The notes below the pieces were generated by a model, which was not told the DNA's origin, searched no databases, and saw only the letters and a list, made by a program, of their open reading frames with translations. The translations under genes were made by a program, and so were the position numbers. From Dioscorea cayenensis subsp. rotundata (Eukaryota; Streptophyta; Magnoliopsida; Dioscoreales; Dioscoreaceae), in the NCBI RefSeq assembly GCF_009730915.1, contig NC_052477.1, positions 3,188,611-3,252,610 of the forward strand: DNA of 64,000 bases. Direction: 5' to 3'. Of the stretch, positions 1-12,548 are shown piece by piece (positions within the stretch are counted from its first letter, which is position 1; each line of letters opens with the position of its first letter).

Positions 1-1793
1 ATAAATTTTCTACAAGTGCCAAAAGACAATTTCAACACATCAACCATGCTTCCAACCCAACCAAATCACCAGGATCACACACTCTCATGCAAAAACACAT
101 GTGAGCATAGCACTAACAAGATGATTAAACCCAAGGATTAAAGAAAGTGTTTAAGCTCTCATGATCACTTATAACACACAATAAAGCCACAGGAACAAGC
201 ATGAATGTGTAGAAAATCTACCCACTTACAACATGAACGCAGGCTTTGGGTTTAAATATAAAAGTGCTTATATACATCTTCAGGAGGAATACCACAAGAA
301 GCTAACCAACTAACTACAACATCCAAGAGGTCAAGATCAACAAGACACAAGAGCAAGCAACCTACCTCAAATCTAGCCAGTGAAAGGAATCTCCTCCAAG
401 CCCAAGCTCTAGCCTTCAGCCAAAGAGAAGCAAGCTCCCAAGGAAAAGGAGAAGAGCAAGGAGAAGAGGCTGCTCTCCCTTAAGAGCTCCACCAACGCTG
501 CTTGACAAGACTCGACACTCACGGGAAGCCAAACAGGGTCACGGGAAAGCTGCGGCAGAGGCATGGGGAAGAGAAAATGCCAATGGTGGGCTCCACCACC
601 TAAACAAAAAAAAACAGCAGTCCAAGTCCACACGGTCAAAGTGTCAACCCTGGATATTACAAAACCAACATGAACATTATCAGAATAATATAAAAAACAA
701 TTTTATCATAAACATTTTATTACAAATATATCAGGGATATGCTGCATTACAACAATAACACCAACCATTTTTAAAAAAAATTTCTTCACTTCCTTGCTTC
801 TTGCACTACTATTTTCTCCGGTATCCCTTGAAGCATTTTGCATTGCTTCATGCATTGCTATTGATATGACATTAAATAATAACATAAGTATAACCCAACA
901 TAAACATCAGAATCATTGCAGCAATTAGTGAGCACTTAGTCACTATTTTCATAGCTCTCGTCATGACCCAACACACGAGTGATGTATAAATACACCACAA
1001 CAAAGGATGCCAAGACACAAAGAATGAAAGTGACAACTTTCAACTATGCATTCTTTATCAATTCCTTCTTAGAAGCCAAGATTGGAATGTAAAATGCTCA
1101 AGAATTCTATGCAAATTAGCATATCTCCCAGGCACCGCATTAGGATATCCATCAGCGGGTAGAGAGATGGAGGAGATCCATGAGGAACATGTGAACCACA
1201 TTAAGATCCATGCATATGACCTAGTAGAACAACAACAGGTGGAGTTGATAAAGTAGGGTGCCTCATTTAGCTTCAAACTCTCTATAAATTGTCTTCAAAA
1301 TTTCTAGGCAATTTTAATGCCTTTTTATGTATTATCTTGCCATTAAACTCACGTACTTGGGTTAACAGTATGATTTTCAAAAATTAGTGACAAAAATTAA
1401 AAAGAATTCTTTAAAGAGCTATTTTATAATTATATAATTTAACCAATTTCCAAAACTCTCCATCTGCTTGATGTAGAGTTTGACGAAATAAAGTCAAACA
1501 ATTCTCTTAGGAATAAACAAATATCCCAAATCCAATACCTAAATATTAATACAAGGTTAATATCGGCGCTTTAGACGGGAAAAAAGAGACAGTCGTTTGA
1601 GGGAGGTACAAATATTTTTCAAATGTGAAAATCAGGGACTAACACCGGACAAATTATAATAAGGTGACTAAAGGGACAGATTAACTATAATAATAAAAAG
1701 ACTAAATAAGGTATTAGACTGTTTATGTGTGGAGGAGGTTTTGGGGCATGTGCTCAAGTGCTACTATTATTATCTGCATCATTTATTCCTAGT
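1..1793. other. AT-rich left flank, no gene recognised
   Basis: No exon with family similarity was found on either strand. The minus-strand open frames near 409-639 (76 aa) and 1058-1276 (72 aa) are short, biased in composition and not recognisable, so they are not called genes. The stretch at about 290-650 is less AT-rich and purine-rich and could be part of an old transposon, but no terminal repeats or protein motifs support this. Confidence 0.5.
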
Positions 1794-2149
1794 AATAATA
1801 TTTTTACCAAATAAATTTTCCAGATAGGTTTCCCGATGTGGATGTCAAATTAGCATACACGTCATTCTTTCTCTCTTTTTTTTTTAATGAATTTCTCTTT
1901 ATTATCTAAATCCTAAATTCAAATATTATTTATGGTTTAAGTTTTTAGATTTTTGGGTATAAGATTTTGTAGTATTTGAATTTAAGATTTTATATATGGT
2001 TTTATATTTTTTTTTAATTTTAAGAATTCAAGGATTTTTAAGATTTAAATTTGAAATTTATATAAAAAAAATGACGTGGATGATGATTTGAATAGGACAT
2101 CCATGTTATTCAGAAACTTATTCGGGAAATATATTTGGTAAAAATAACA
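1794..2149. mobile_element. Non-autonomous terminal-inverted-repeat element (MITE-like)
   Basis: About 75-80 bases at 1794-1867 reappear, inverted and diverged, at 2070-2149. Both arms share the segment around TTTTTACCAAAT, a central ATGGATGTC / GTGGATGTC core and the inner end CACGTCATT. The interior is T-rich and non-coding. No clear target-site duplication was seen, so the superfamily is not assigned. Confidence 0.6.
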
Positions 2150-2209
2150 TCGCTTTTCAAATAATATATATTAACAATTAAATTTTTTTATATAATCAAA
2201 AATTTATTA

Positions 2210-3162
2210 GGGTCCGTTTGGTGGACATGATAAGAACAATAGGATATGATAGACAATCATATCCTTACTGCTGTCTTTTGTTTGGTGTGCCAATAGGATA
2301 TGATAGTCTTATCCTATTGGCCCACTTTATCATACCGGAGACATGATAATGAATCCTATGGGGGAGTTAGAATAGATACAAGTAGGATATGATAAAAAAA
2401 TAAATTTACCTTTTTGCCATATTATTTGGTTTGTTTCCCTTATCTATGGTTCCATTGTATTTTTTTTTAATCTTTTAAACAAAATGCTTGGGAAAAGAAG
2501 CTTGTCAACAACTAGATAGAACACTAATTTCATTATTTTAAGTAAGATTTTACGCATTTAGAGTGGTTAAAATGTTTCTCCGTCAATCTTCATGCTTGAG
2601 CAGATTATTTTTCATGTGAATATATTTTTTTAATCATGTCTTATCTTAGTTTCTCTAGTCTGATGATTTTTTTTAAAATTGATTTTGATGTGATTTATTT
2701 ATTTTCCATTAATGAATTTATTACTCTAGCTTTATATCATATTGATGACTTTGTGTATGATTTTCTCCAATGAAATAGGTATTAACTATAATTTTTGCAA
2801 GTTAGTGATATTGCAATCTATATATTTGTGGACATTATTTATAAATTATTTATTTTTTAAAAATTTAAAGTATATCGATAAGTAAATCATTAAAGAAAAA
2901 AAAATTCAAAAAAATCTATTTTAAAAAAAATATATTTTACTATAGTAATTTTGTCTATTTACATATCATTCATATCATATCATGTCATTATCCGGTCCAC
3001 TTCAAATATAAAATAGGATAACAAAATGTTATCTAATGGTTTATCCGGTGCGCATCAAACATATGATAGGATATGAGCTTATTATGCCCATATCCTTTCC
3101 TACTAGTCCTCATATCATATCCGTCCATATCATATCCTATCCTATCCCCCAAACGGGGGCCC
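2210..3162. mobile_element. PIF/Harbinger (Tourist)-like MITE, about 953 bp
   Basis: The left end begins GGGTCCGTTTGG and the right end, read on the minus strand, begins GGGCCCCCGTTTGG. This is the terminal inverted repeat style of Tourist/Harbinger elements. The three-base target site TTA lies directly outside both ends (2207-2209 and 3163-3165), as expected for this superfamily. Variants of ATAGGATATGAT recur inside near both ends. No transposase frame is present, so the element is non-autonomous. It ends about 10 bases before duplication block A begins. Confidence 0.75.
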
Positions 3163-3541
3163 TTAGTAGTTTACTAGTTTCACTTGCTTTTTAATTAAAA
3201 TCCTTGATATAAATATTCAAATTAAACAAATTTATATAAATAAAAGACTAAAAAAAATCATTTTATCCTCAATTTAAAATTAAACACTCATTACAGTATG
3301 TTCCTCACTCTCTTACAATAGTTAGTAAAATATAATCAGAGGGGCAACAAATAATTTTGAGGAATGATGATTCTGATGAAGGGGTGGAAAGTAATTTTAT
3401 TATTTACAGGGTTTAAAAAGTAAAAAGGCATAAAAATAAAAAAGTAATAAAAAAGTAAAAAAAAAAAAAAATTCTGAGTAGCTTGGGTCACTCTTTCCCT
3501 CCCGTTCGGAGAGAGATCATTCGAATTGAAACCCTGAAAAC

Positions 3542-3561
3542 TAGGGTTTCCATAAACCCTA
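3542..3561. promoter_or_regulatory. Telo-box pair in NUP93 5' leader (copy A)
   Basis: TAGGGTTT (3542-3549) and AAACCCTA (3554-3561) lie 24-43 bases before the ATG and are kept in both copies. AAACCCTA telo-boxes are known in plants from promoters of housekeeping and translation-related genes. A role here is inference. Confidence 0.4.
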
Positions 3562-3584
3562 GAGCAGTACCATCCTCTTCATCA

Positions 3585-6500
3585 ATGGCCGGCGACGCCG
3601 ACATGGCCGGCTGGACCGACCTTCTCCACACCTCCTCCAAGCTCCTTGAGCAGGCCGCTCCGTCCGCGCAGTTCCCCACTCTTCAGGTCTCAATCCTTCG
3701 TTTCTCTCGTCCCCTTTGTACCTTTCTCAATCTACTTTGATTTTGAATCTTTTCTTGGGGTTTCAGAGAAATCTGGATCAGTTGGAGGTGCTATCGAAGA
3801 AGCTCAAAACCAAAACCCTACTATCCAAGGCTCCAACCAAGTCTGTCGTGGCCACCAGGCACTATTATATGAGAAATTCTTCTGATCTTGCTGTTTTGAG
3901 TTGAATTAGTGCTGATGGTCATTGCCTTGGTTTGGTGTTTGTGCTGATTTTGGGTGGTTGGTTTGACATGCTGCTTGCTCGGGAAGGATTGAGTGCGGAG
4001 CAGCTTGCACGGGATCTCAAGTCTTTTGAAATTAAGGTTGTTTTTTTTTTTTGTGTGGTTATCACTAATGGCATTGTCATTGTTTTTTTTTTTTTCCTGA
4101 AATGAATTGTAGAGTTGTTGAGGTCACATAGCTTGGGTTTTGGTTTGCATTTGATGCATTTTCTCCTGCCAGTGAGGTCCATTTGAAAGTTTGTAGCCGT
4201 AGGGCATGAACTTTTAGGGGTGTAGAAACTGAATGGACAAGACTTTTCCCATTTATTTTTTCGTGTTGTTGCTCTTTTATCTTCTGTGTTCTTTAGATCT
4301 CATCAAGAGTTTGTATAATGACAATTGCTTTGGTTGATTGATGAATTTTCTAGTAAGCCTGGCCTTCAGGGCTGGCCTTGAGGGAGGATGAGAGAGAGAA
4401 AATGCTACGAGTGCCGAGTGGGTGATTGAGCTGGGCGGCCTGGTTATGATAGGAAGAAGCTACTGCTTTATGCTATAATTTCTGGTTGTCGGCGTCAAAT
4501 TGATCGGCTGCTCAAAGATCTACCCACGCTTTTCAATACTATTGAAGATTTCTTGTGGTTCAAACTTTCATCAGTACGTGATAGTTCTAGTGGAGCCACC
4601 TCTCTTGTTCTAATTGAAGTTTTGGTACCCACAGTCTCGATGATCATCAGGGTTACTTGAACAGATTTGAGCCATCATACTACACAAAATGGAAAAGATC
4701 CCTTGTTTTATCCATATGTTTTACTTCTGAGTATTCAGTTAGTTCCTGCAGTCTTATATTTGTCCAAGGAAATAGGCGATGAAGGATACAATATCGATGC
4801 TGTACATATTGCAACTGTTTTAGCAGACAAGGGCATTCTTTCTGAAGGTGCTGGCGCTAGCCAAAAAATCGGAATAATGGATGCTTGTGCTGAAACAGCT
4901 AGCATAATACGACAATATGGTTCAGTCTATCTGCGACATGGCAATCTTGAGCTTGCTCTAGAATATTATGCACAAGCTGCTGCTGCCATGGGTGGTGGAG
5001 AGTCTTCATGGATTGGACTTGTAATGCCAATCAACAAAGACAACGGAATTTAATGATGAAGCAACTTCTGACGAAGATTTTGTTACGTGATGGTGGTATA
5101 CTACTGTTGCTTGGCCCGCAAGGTGCAGGAGAAGGTGCTCTTAGAAAGTACTTCATGGACTCGAAAACTCAGCAGCAGATCGTACTTGAAGCTGCTCATA
5201 AGTGTCGAGAATCTGGGCTATATGATAAAGTGAGTGCTCAGTCATTTTGAGGCTAATGTTCTTTGATCTTGTTCTGCAATTATTTCTGCTAATTGGTTTT
5301 TTTTTTCACTGACGCAACTGTAACTATGAACTTTCTAGCAAACCACTTAGTTCATCAATTTCAAATGATCAAAGTCTAGATAGCCAACCATTCCTGATAA
5401 GAATTATCTGAACTTCCTTACTGATAAAAGTACAATGGGGCATTGATGAAATAATAGGAATCTAGTCACTTCATTGTATGTGGCAATTGCGTGTAGAAAC
5501 TCTTGTTTGACTTTTATTTCTTCAGGTGATGAAAGTTACTTTTGCTAAATTAATTTGGCTGTTTTTATTTATTCACCTTTTTGGTTTTGGATCTTATGCT
5601 TATACTGAAAATATCTTTTTTGGGGTTAGAAATGACTTTATTCACATTGAACTTTGGACTTCTATTACCTTTGGTGAATCAATATTGAATGGGTTGAGAG
5701 ATGTTCTGAATTTGTAAAATATCCATTTGCAACCCTATCAAATTGCTTGATTTAGGGTAAATTGCTTTGTTAGTGTATTTCAGGATTTTGCTTATACAAA
5801 CATTTTAGTTACAAGTACATATCAACTCACCAGCATTATCAAGCATGTGATAGGGATAATATTTGATGTTCCAGTAAAATGATCTTTGCATTGCTTCTTT
5901 TTTAGACAGTGAAGTAATGGAATATCAATTATTGAATCATGATACTATTAGAGATAAGGGAATGGCTAAAAACTTAAATGTGCACCACCTTATGCCCTCA
6001 CATATACTGAATCTGCGTCCTATATTTCAGCCTATTTATTGTCGCTCTAGAATCTAGAGTTGCATTCTTAACGTTGCTTTAGGTTATTTTAAGATTGCCG
6101 ATCCTGTTTTCTCTGGCTGTTAAGATGGTTTACTAAAAAATTACAAGTTGGATGGGAAATACTTTGATTATGTAATATGAAATTTTAATATTATTAGAAA
6201 ATTTTGAAGTTCATGATTTAATGTTTATGGACTGTGTTACATTCGGAGTGCTCATATCTTCATCAATGTCACCACTCGCATGCATGCATAATGTTATGGG
6301 TTCAATGCATGTTTGGCTTGTGCGGGGCTAATTATGCGTTCAACTGAAATTTCTACAGCATCTCAATTTTATTTTAAGATTTCAACTCATGGACTGTTCA
6401 ATTCGTGTTTCTGAATCTATTGTAAGATGCTGAGGCTATGTTTAATTACGAGAAAATTCTATGAATAATCTCATCATGTTTTTTTTTTTTGGTGAATACA

Positions 6501-8236
6501 GACTCTTTGCAGTCTATAGAAATTCACAAGAGCATTGGAGCTTTTGCAATGGCATTAGAGACAATCAATAAATGTCTGTCAGAGGCCATCTGTGCTATGT
6601 TGCGGGGTACATTAGATGGTGAAAGTCGAACTGCTGGTTTAATTCATTCTGGCAATGATATATTGGATACATTCAAATATTCTTCTGAAGTTAGGTTTGT
6701 ATTAAACAAATGCATTATTTTCTCCTTAGAATTCGTAATTGCTACATTATATTCTCTCTAAATGTTGATGATCCATGATCTTGGCAGCTTTCTCGTCAGG
6801 ACAGCAGGGCATGTCGTATTGTACTCGTTTGCTTGAAGTTAACATTATCTAAGAAAATTGCTAGTAATCTAGGTTTCAGGCAATTCCTAGGTGTAGATTG
6901 CTTCTCATATACTTGATTTTTTGAACCATTTCGTCCTTTCAAAGTTGAAGCTTTTTTACGATATAGTAAATGGATCTACCTGTGTGATTCTTTTAATTTT
7001 ACCATGTGATCTTGAACTTGTGAACAGGTTACAGAAATTAAAAAACTCTATAAGACTAGTGACAATCCATCTGTTACAAATTCTTTTTCTTCTAGTGTCA
7101 TTCAATGGATTTTTTTTTTACTTTAGCAGTTTAATCTTTTTTAGTGAATTTTGTTCCAGATTTGTGTTTCTAATACTAATTTCTCAAAGATGAACATGTC
7201 ACTGTGGTACGCTGTTTTGACTTAATGTTCTCAGTGGAACTATGTAGTTGATTGTCAATGATAGGGTTTTTATATTACCTGTTTGCTAATAAATCAAATT
7301 AGTAATTTAATAATTTCAAATTGTGGATATTTATGATGTTCTGCTGTCAATATGCATTAGATAATGTATTCTTTCAATTTTCATTGGTGTCAGTGGTTTG
7401 TCTTTAATAATTATTCTACTAACCTTGGTTCTCAGTCCTCATCTGCAGTCTTCAGGAAAAGGATCAAATTGGTGAACATCAGATAGTATTAAGACAACTG
7501 GAAGCGATTTTATTTGTCCACAGCTTAGTGAGAGCTGGCCAGCATGTTGTTGCTCTTAGGGAGATCTGCAAGCTCACTTTCCTTACATTAAATCCTCGCT
7601 CAACAGATGTTACAAATGATGCCCTTAGGAATCTCTCTCCCTAAGTTCTAGCATGTGTCCCAGATCTTCTCAAAGTTGCTCTAACTTGTCTGGACAATGT
7701 GACTGACACCGATGGAACACTTCGTGCCTTAAAGTCTAAGGTGTGTATTTTAATTCCTAAGATCTACTTGGCACAATTTCATGCATATAATATGATAAAA
7801 ATTAATTGTACAACAAACCTGAATTGCCAAGTGAAAAATTATAAATGCTACTGTTTTTTTATGTTGGTATATATGAGCATACAAAGTAGAAGCCTGTGAT
7901 GTTGATACTATTTACTGAACTTCTTAGTTTGAACTCAGACTTCTATTTTGAATGCTCATTTACTTATGCTTAAATCAAAAGGAAATATTAGGAAATGGAC
8001 ATAGTACGATACTGTGTGTAATGTTTTCCTAATCACACCTAACTTCCAGAGAGACAAAAAGATTATGACTCTCCTATTGTAACTATATACAAAGTAGAAT
8101 TTCTCTGTATTCGAACTTCATCACCTTTGACACATTGTTTTTTCTGGTTGTTCAACAGATAGCAAGCTTTGTAGCAAATAATATGACAAGGAACTGGCCA
8201 CATGACTTGTATGAAAAGGTTGCACAAAGCATATGA
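3585..8236 (+). pseudogene. NUP93: NUP93-like pseudogene (duplicate of the gene at 15.7-25.0 kb)
   Basis: Remnants match the intact copy: exon 1 (3585-3686), exon 2 (3767-3858), exon 3 (3970-4036), the 3' nine-tenths of exon 12 (4396-5229), exon 13 (6513-6694), exon 14 (7449-7740) and exon 15 (8159-8236). Exons 4-11 and the start of exon 12 are missing through one deletion of about 4.6 kb whose junction is near 4370-4400. Other lesions: the acceptor before exon 3 reads CAT instead of CAG (3967-3969); a 7-base insertion and CGA to TGA (4427-4429) at the start of the exon 12 remnant; frameshifts near 4629, 4687 and 5020, the last giving TAA at 5051; and TAT to TAA in exon 14 (7642-7644). Exon 1 still encodes the same 34 residues as the intact copy. 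No full nucleoporin can be made. Confidence 0.95.
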
Positions 8237-9143
8237 TAAATCAGCATTGACTGCTGTCATGGATCAACGACAAACTACTTATTCAGACCACCACCTTATC
8301 ACCTTTTTTTTTTGGTAAGTATCTTCCATGAAATCCATACCTAAATTGTCTTGTAGTCTTCCCTGGAATTTGGGCCATGTTTCTGATGGTATGCTGACTT
8401 CAATTGCATGTTCATGTATGGAGCTACATTTACTATTTTGGAAAGTTTTGCTTCTTTGGTGTTCTTCTCTTAAGAAAGTTTGGAAGCTAATTTGATAAGA
8501 TTACTATTTATAAATGGAATTGAAAATGACTTTTTTTTTTCTTTTTTATTTCTCAATAGATCAGAACTAGAAGATTATCTCTTTTCAGAGTACCCATTAT
8601 TGCATTAGTGATGCAATATATTTTTAAATGTCCAACTTGACCAGGGGATTTAACTGCTTCTTGTTGCTTGTATTCTACTTTCCTTCTGACATACTGACGC
8701 TCATATTCTCCATTTTGTTCATTGATTATGATAGGTGTGCTTTTCTTTATTACATCTCGCTCATGTTTTTACAAATATGCCCCTGGAAAATCTCATTATT
8801 TGTGCAATCATCGTTTAGATGAGATAGGCAAAACTTAATTAGAGAAGTCAAAAACTGTAGGGTTTTTTTAATATATATTTTGTAGGCTATAGTTATTTTT
8901 TTATGTTTTTATTAAACACAAAGTCCATTGTTGATGCATGTATGTATTGGGAAATTGTTTATTCTCTTGGCCAATCACAAGTCTGCCCTTCAAAAAAGAA
9001 CTGAAAGAGATTTGTGGGTTACTGACATTTGAATTTGCCAACTCCTTTTTTCATTAAACTACCAACCTCTCTCTCTGTCTCTGTCTCTCTCCCTCTAATA
9101 TAATATCGTATCCTTTTTCTCATTCTCTCTCTTTCTCTTTCTC
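8237..9143 (+). other. Intergenic region between NUP93 pseudogene and MIEL1-like copy
   Basis: Non-coding sequence similar to 24959-25795 of copy B. From about 9060 it changes abruptly to a pyrimidine-rich CT tract (about 9067-9142) that in copy B lies 1.06 kb further downstream. No gene is seen. Confidence 0.6.
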
Positions 9144-9149
9144 TATATA
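9144..9149 (+). promoter_or_regulatory. TATA box of MIEL1-like copy A
   Basis: TATATA inside CTCTATATAGAGAAGCC, after a long CT-rich tract and 70 bases before the ATG at 9219. The same arrangement exists in copy B (26950-26955). Confidence 0.6.
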
Positions 9150-9218
9150 GAGAAGCCAAGCACGAGCCATGGCTGCTCACCTTCGAGCTTCTTCACCTGC
9201 CATTCTCCCCCTCCATCT

Positions 9219-11766
9219 ATGGATTCCTCTCAAACTGGCCTCGATTATGACAAGATGAGCTATGGGTATGCACCCCCTTCATCCCTCTCTCTTTCGATCC
9301 CTTGATCCATTGTGTTTTCTATGGTTTTTTTGTTTCTTTAATGCTCTGAGCTTCTTGATTGATTGATTGATCTGTAGGTGTAAGCATTATAGGCGGTTGT
9401 GCATGATCCGAGCGCCGTGTTGCAACGAGATCTTTCATTGCCGTCATTGCCACAATGAATCCACGGTTTTTTATTTTTTATTATTTTATTTTATTTTATT
9501 CTGTATGTGTGTGATGAGATGGATGGATTTGATTGGTGTGGTTTGTGATTGGATTTATCTTTGTTTGTTTAGTCGGATGGGCATGAACTTCGCCGCCAGG
9601 ATGTCCAGAGGGTGAGATTTTTTATTTTAGGTTTTTGTTTAAATGTTTGTTTTGATTGTGATTTGAGATGTTGATGGGTTTGGGTGTTTGTATTCAATTG
9701 GCAGGTTATTTGTCTGATGTGTGACACAGAACAACCTGTGAGTAATTGTATTTTGGATTCTTGTTTGTCTTTTTCTTTTTCTTTTTGTTTCTAATTAGGG
9801 TTAGTTGATGATTGAATTTGGTTGGTATGAGTTTTAGGTTGCACAAGTATGCACAAACTGTGAGGTTTACATGGGGGAGTACTTCTGTGGAATATGCAAA
9901 TTCTATGATGATGATGTGAGTTGCTTCATTTTGCTAAATTGAGAATGTTTCTTTTCTTTTTTAATTTTATTTGTTTATTTATTTTGGCTAGCTGATGTTG
10001 TTTTGTTATTTGTTCTGTAGGTGGAGAAAAGAAAGCAATATCATTGTGATGACTGTGGTATCTGCAGGTGGGTGAATTGAGTTTCTGTATTCCTCCTTCT
10101 TCTTCTTCCTCCTTTTTTTTTTGTTCTTCTTCTGCTGCTTAGTTCTTATGATGTTTTTGATACACTGATTTGTGGTTCTGTAAATTTGGTTAGGCTTGGT
10201 GGCAGAGAGAATTTCTTCCACTGCAAGAAGTGTGGTATGTGCAGATTTTTCTCCATCAGTTTTTTGACTTTGAATAATTATCTATGTTGATTAAAAAACT
10301 GTATTATATTATAGTAAGCAAAATGGATGAAATGATAAAAATCTACTTAATTACGAAATTTTCAAATTGTAGAAAATGAGAATTCAGGGGTCAGTTATAA
10401 TAACAGGAATGAGATTGTGATGTGAAGGTGTTAGCAAGAGAAATGTGACTGGAAAATGGTTGCCTTGAGAGGAGAAATCTAGTTGCTACTATTAACATCT
10501 TTGTTTCGGAACTACATTCTCCAAGTTTGATATGTGGTATTAGTTTATTTATATTGGCTACATTTTTTACAATCATGAAAGATCTCATACTGGGTATGTC
10601 AAGGTCATACTGGGTGGATGTCTACTTGTTGTAATCCATCTCATGGTGGTACATCTAAAGAGGAACTACTTATCAGTCATTAGCTCACCTCTAAATGTTA
10701 AATTTAATCAATACATGATCAAGTGAAGACTATATTGAATCACGATCAAGTGGTGCCCAAATTCACTCTTGTAGAGTTGATACTTGATAGAGGATCAAGC
10801 CACCAGTTGAGGCACATGATATAGCTAATGATGTTTGGTTGGCTGACTAAAAGAGACTACTACAAGATGTGGTGATGGGAACCATTGGGGGGATGATGAG
10901 AGTTTGGATTGGGGGATATAAAATAGTAAAAGGGCCGCCTTTCTAATGGTGACCATGTGCCTCACATTTATTTATATGTGGACCACACCTGCTCATTCCT
11001 CAATTGGTGCCTGCATTATCCACCATAATGAAGTGGCATGTGGACCGCTTCTAAGGTTGGTCTCTGCCTCCTTTCATGATAAAAAAATAAAATATTATAA
11101 TATTTTAATTATTTTCTACATATAGAAAATATGACCAAGAGCAAAATATTGTGTGAAAGGGGGAAAACGAGTTTGGTAACTTCTGTGATAAGACTAATGT
11201 CTTTGACTAGTGGAAGTGGTAAACAAAAAGGAAAACATTGGTAAAATAATTTATGAACCATGATGAATTGCTTCCTAATAAAAAAATTTTGTAGTACGGA
11301 TATTTTTCTTAATGACCTTTGAAGTATTGATGGTCAAATGCTCAGATGCCTGTTATTCAGTGGAGCTTCGTGATAAGCATTTGTGCGTCGAGAACTCATT
11401 GCGGCACCACTGCCCCATTTGCTATGAGGTTTGTGTTTATGATGCCTTATTTTTCTACTTGAGTTTGAAAACTTTCTTAATATCTGGAGATATACTGCAG
11501 TATCTGTTTGACTCATTGAGAGAGATTACCATTTTGAAGTGTGGGCACAACATGCATTTAGAGTGTTTTCTGGAGATGAAGTATAAAAAGTAATTCTACA
11601 TTTTTCTTCAGCTTAAATAACTTTTTGAATTCCTCCATGATCTCTAAGTTTTCTAAGTTTTCAATTGTTTATTGGTTTTTCGTATCTTGCAATGTAGATA
11701 TAATATGTGTCCAACATGCAAGTCAGTGATTGACATGTTGAAAATGTGAAGGGACTAAATGAAGAG
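9219..11766 (+). pseudogene. Truncated MIEL1-like CHY/CTCHY/RING gene (duplicate; RING kept, zinc ribbon lost)
   Basis: Ten exons match the intact copy: 9219-9265, 9378-9465, 9573-9611, 9705-9737, 9838-9915, 10021-10067, 10194-10234, 11346-11428, 11501-11589 and 11698-11766. All splice sites look usable and the spliced frame is open from the ATG to TGA at 11747-11749 (198 aa). That stop replaces a Trp codon. A single-base deletion follows, and the two last exons (linker and C-terminal zinc ribbon) lie outside the duplicated block. The CHY finger (CKHY), the CTCHY region and the RING ligands CPIC...CGHNMH...CPTC are all present. Indels before the stop are multiples of three. It could be transcribed as a truncated E3-like protein, but loss of the C-terminal domain and 3' end makes a decaying copy the safer call. 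Confidence 0.85.
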
Positions 11767-12548
11767 GTAAAAACCTTAGTTTCTTGGATTATTTATTTTA
11801 TGCTATATAAATCTATTGAGGTGCATATAGACAAAGTTTGACAGAAATGTAAATTGACACAGAATCATAGTATTCTTACTTTTCAAATTATACTTTCCTA
11901 TATTCACAGGTGTAAGGTAATGAATTTATTGCCTTTTATTGAGATCTGCTAAAAAAAAAATGTAATTAAAATCATAATTTATATATCGTATAAGTAACAT
12001 GAGCATATTGTTTGGATAATCCATACTAAGGATCAACAATTTGAAAGAGATGGATAGATTTCTGAATTTTTCTGCTTGCTGACTCATCATTGGATGCTGA
12101 GTTTTTATATATCACTCACATTTCTCAGTACCCAATTTAAAATGGGTGATGATCCCATGGACATGGTGTCGTGGTAAATATTCTAGAACCAAGATGCACA
12201 TCATCCCCAACCGTCTGATCGTCTAAATTTAGCAGTTTCTAGAATAAAGGGTAGCATCTTTTGCCTAATAACCAACTTATCCTTATATTATATTATAACA
12301 AATAGCAGAATTTATAAACACTTGGTTGTGGATGCGTCATATCTCATTTCTATAGTAACTATGTAACCGTATGATTATTGTTCATCTGAAATAAGTATAT
12401 GCAACAAAAATATTTGAATTGCTTGAAATTACTTCATTTGCCACAACACAACAGTAACAATCCAATACACAATATGTTCGCTACTCTTACCAGTGGGCCA
12501 TTAATATACTAAAGTACACATTATGTTACCTAACCTATGACTTTAGAC

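Larger units (their letters stand above)
3175..12548 (+). repeat. Segmental duplication, copy A (NUP93 + MIEL1-like)
   Basis: This block aligns collinearly, exon by exon and through most introns, with 15385-30390. Similarity begins near the shared segment TTTCACTTGCTTTTTAATT (about 3178 and 15387). It fades after TTACCTAACCTAT (about 12530 and 30372), just before the last two exons of the MIEL1-like gene. Compared with copy B it lacks about 4.6 kb inside NUP93 and about 1.06 kb upstream of the MIEL1-like gene. Confidence 0.93.

Noticed and set aside
409-639. Minus-strand 76-aa open frame with a hydrophobic stretch
   Set aside because: Short, biased composition, no family, no promoter or splice context.
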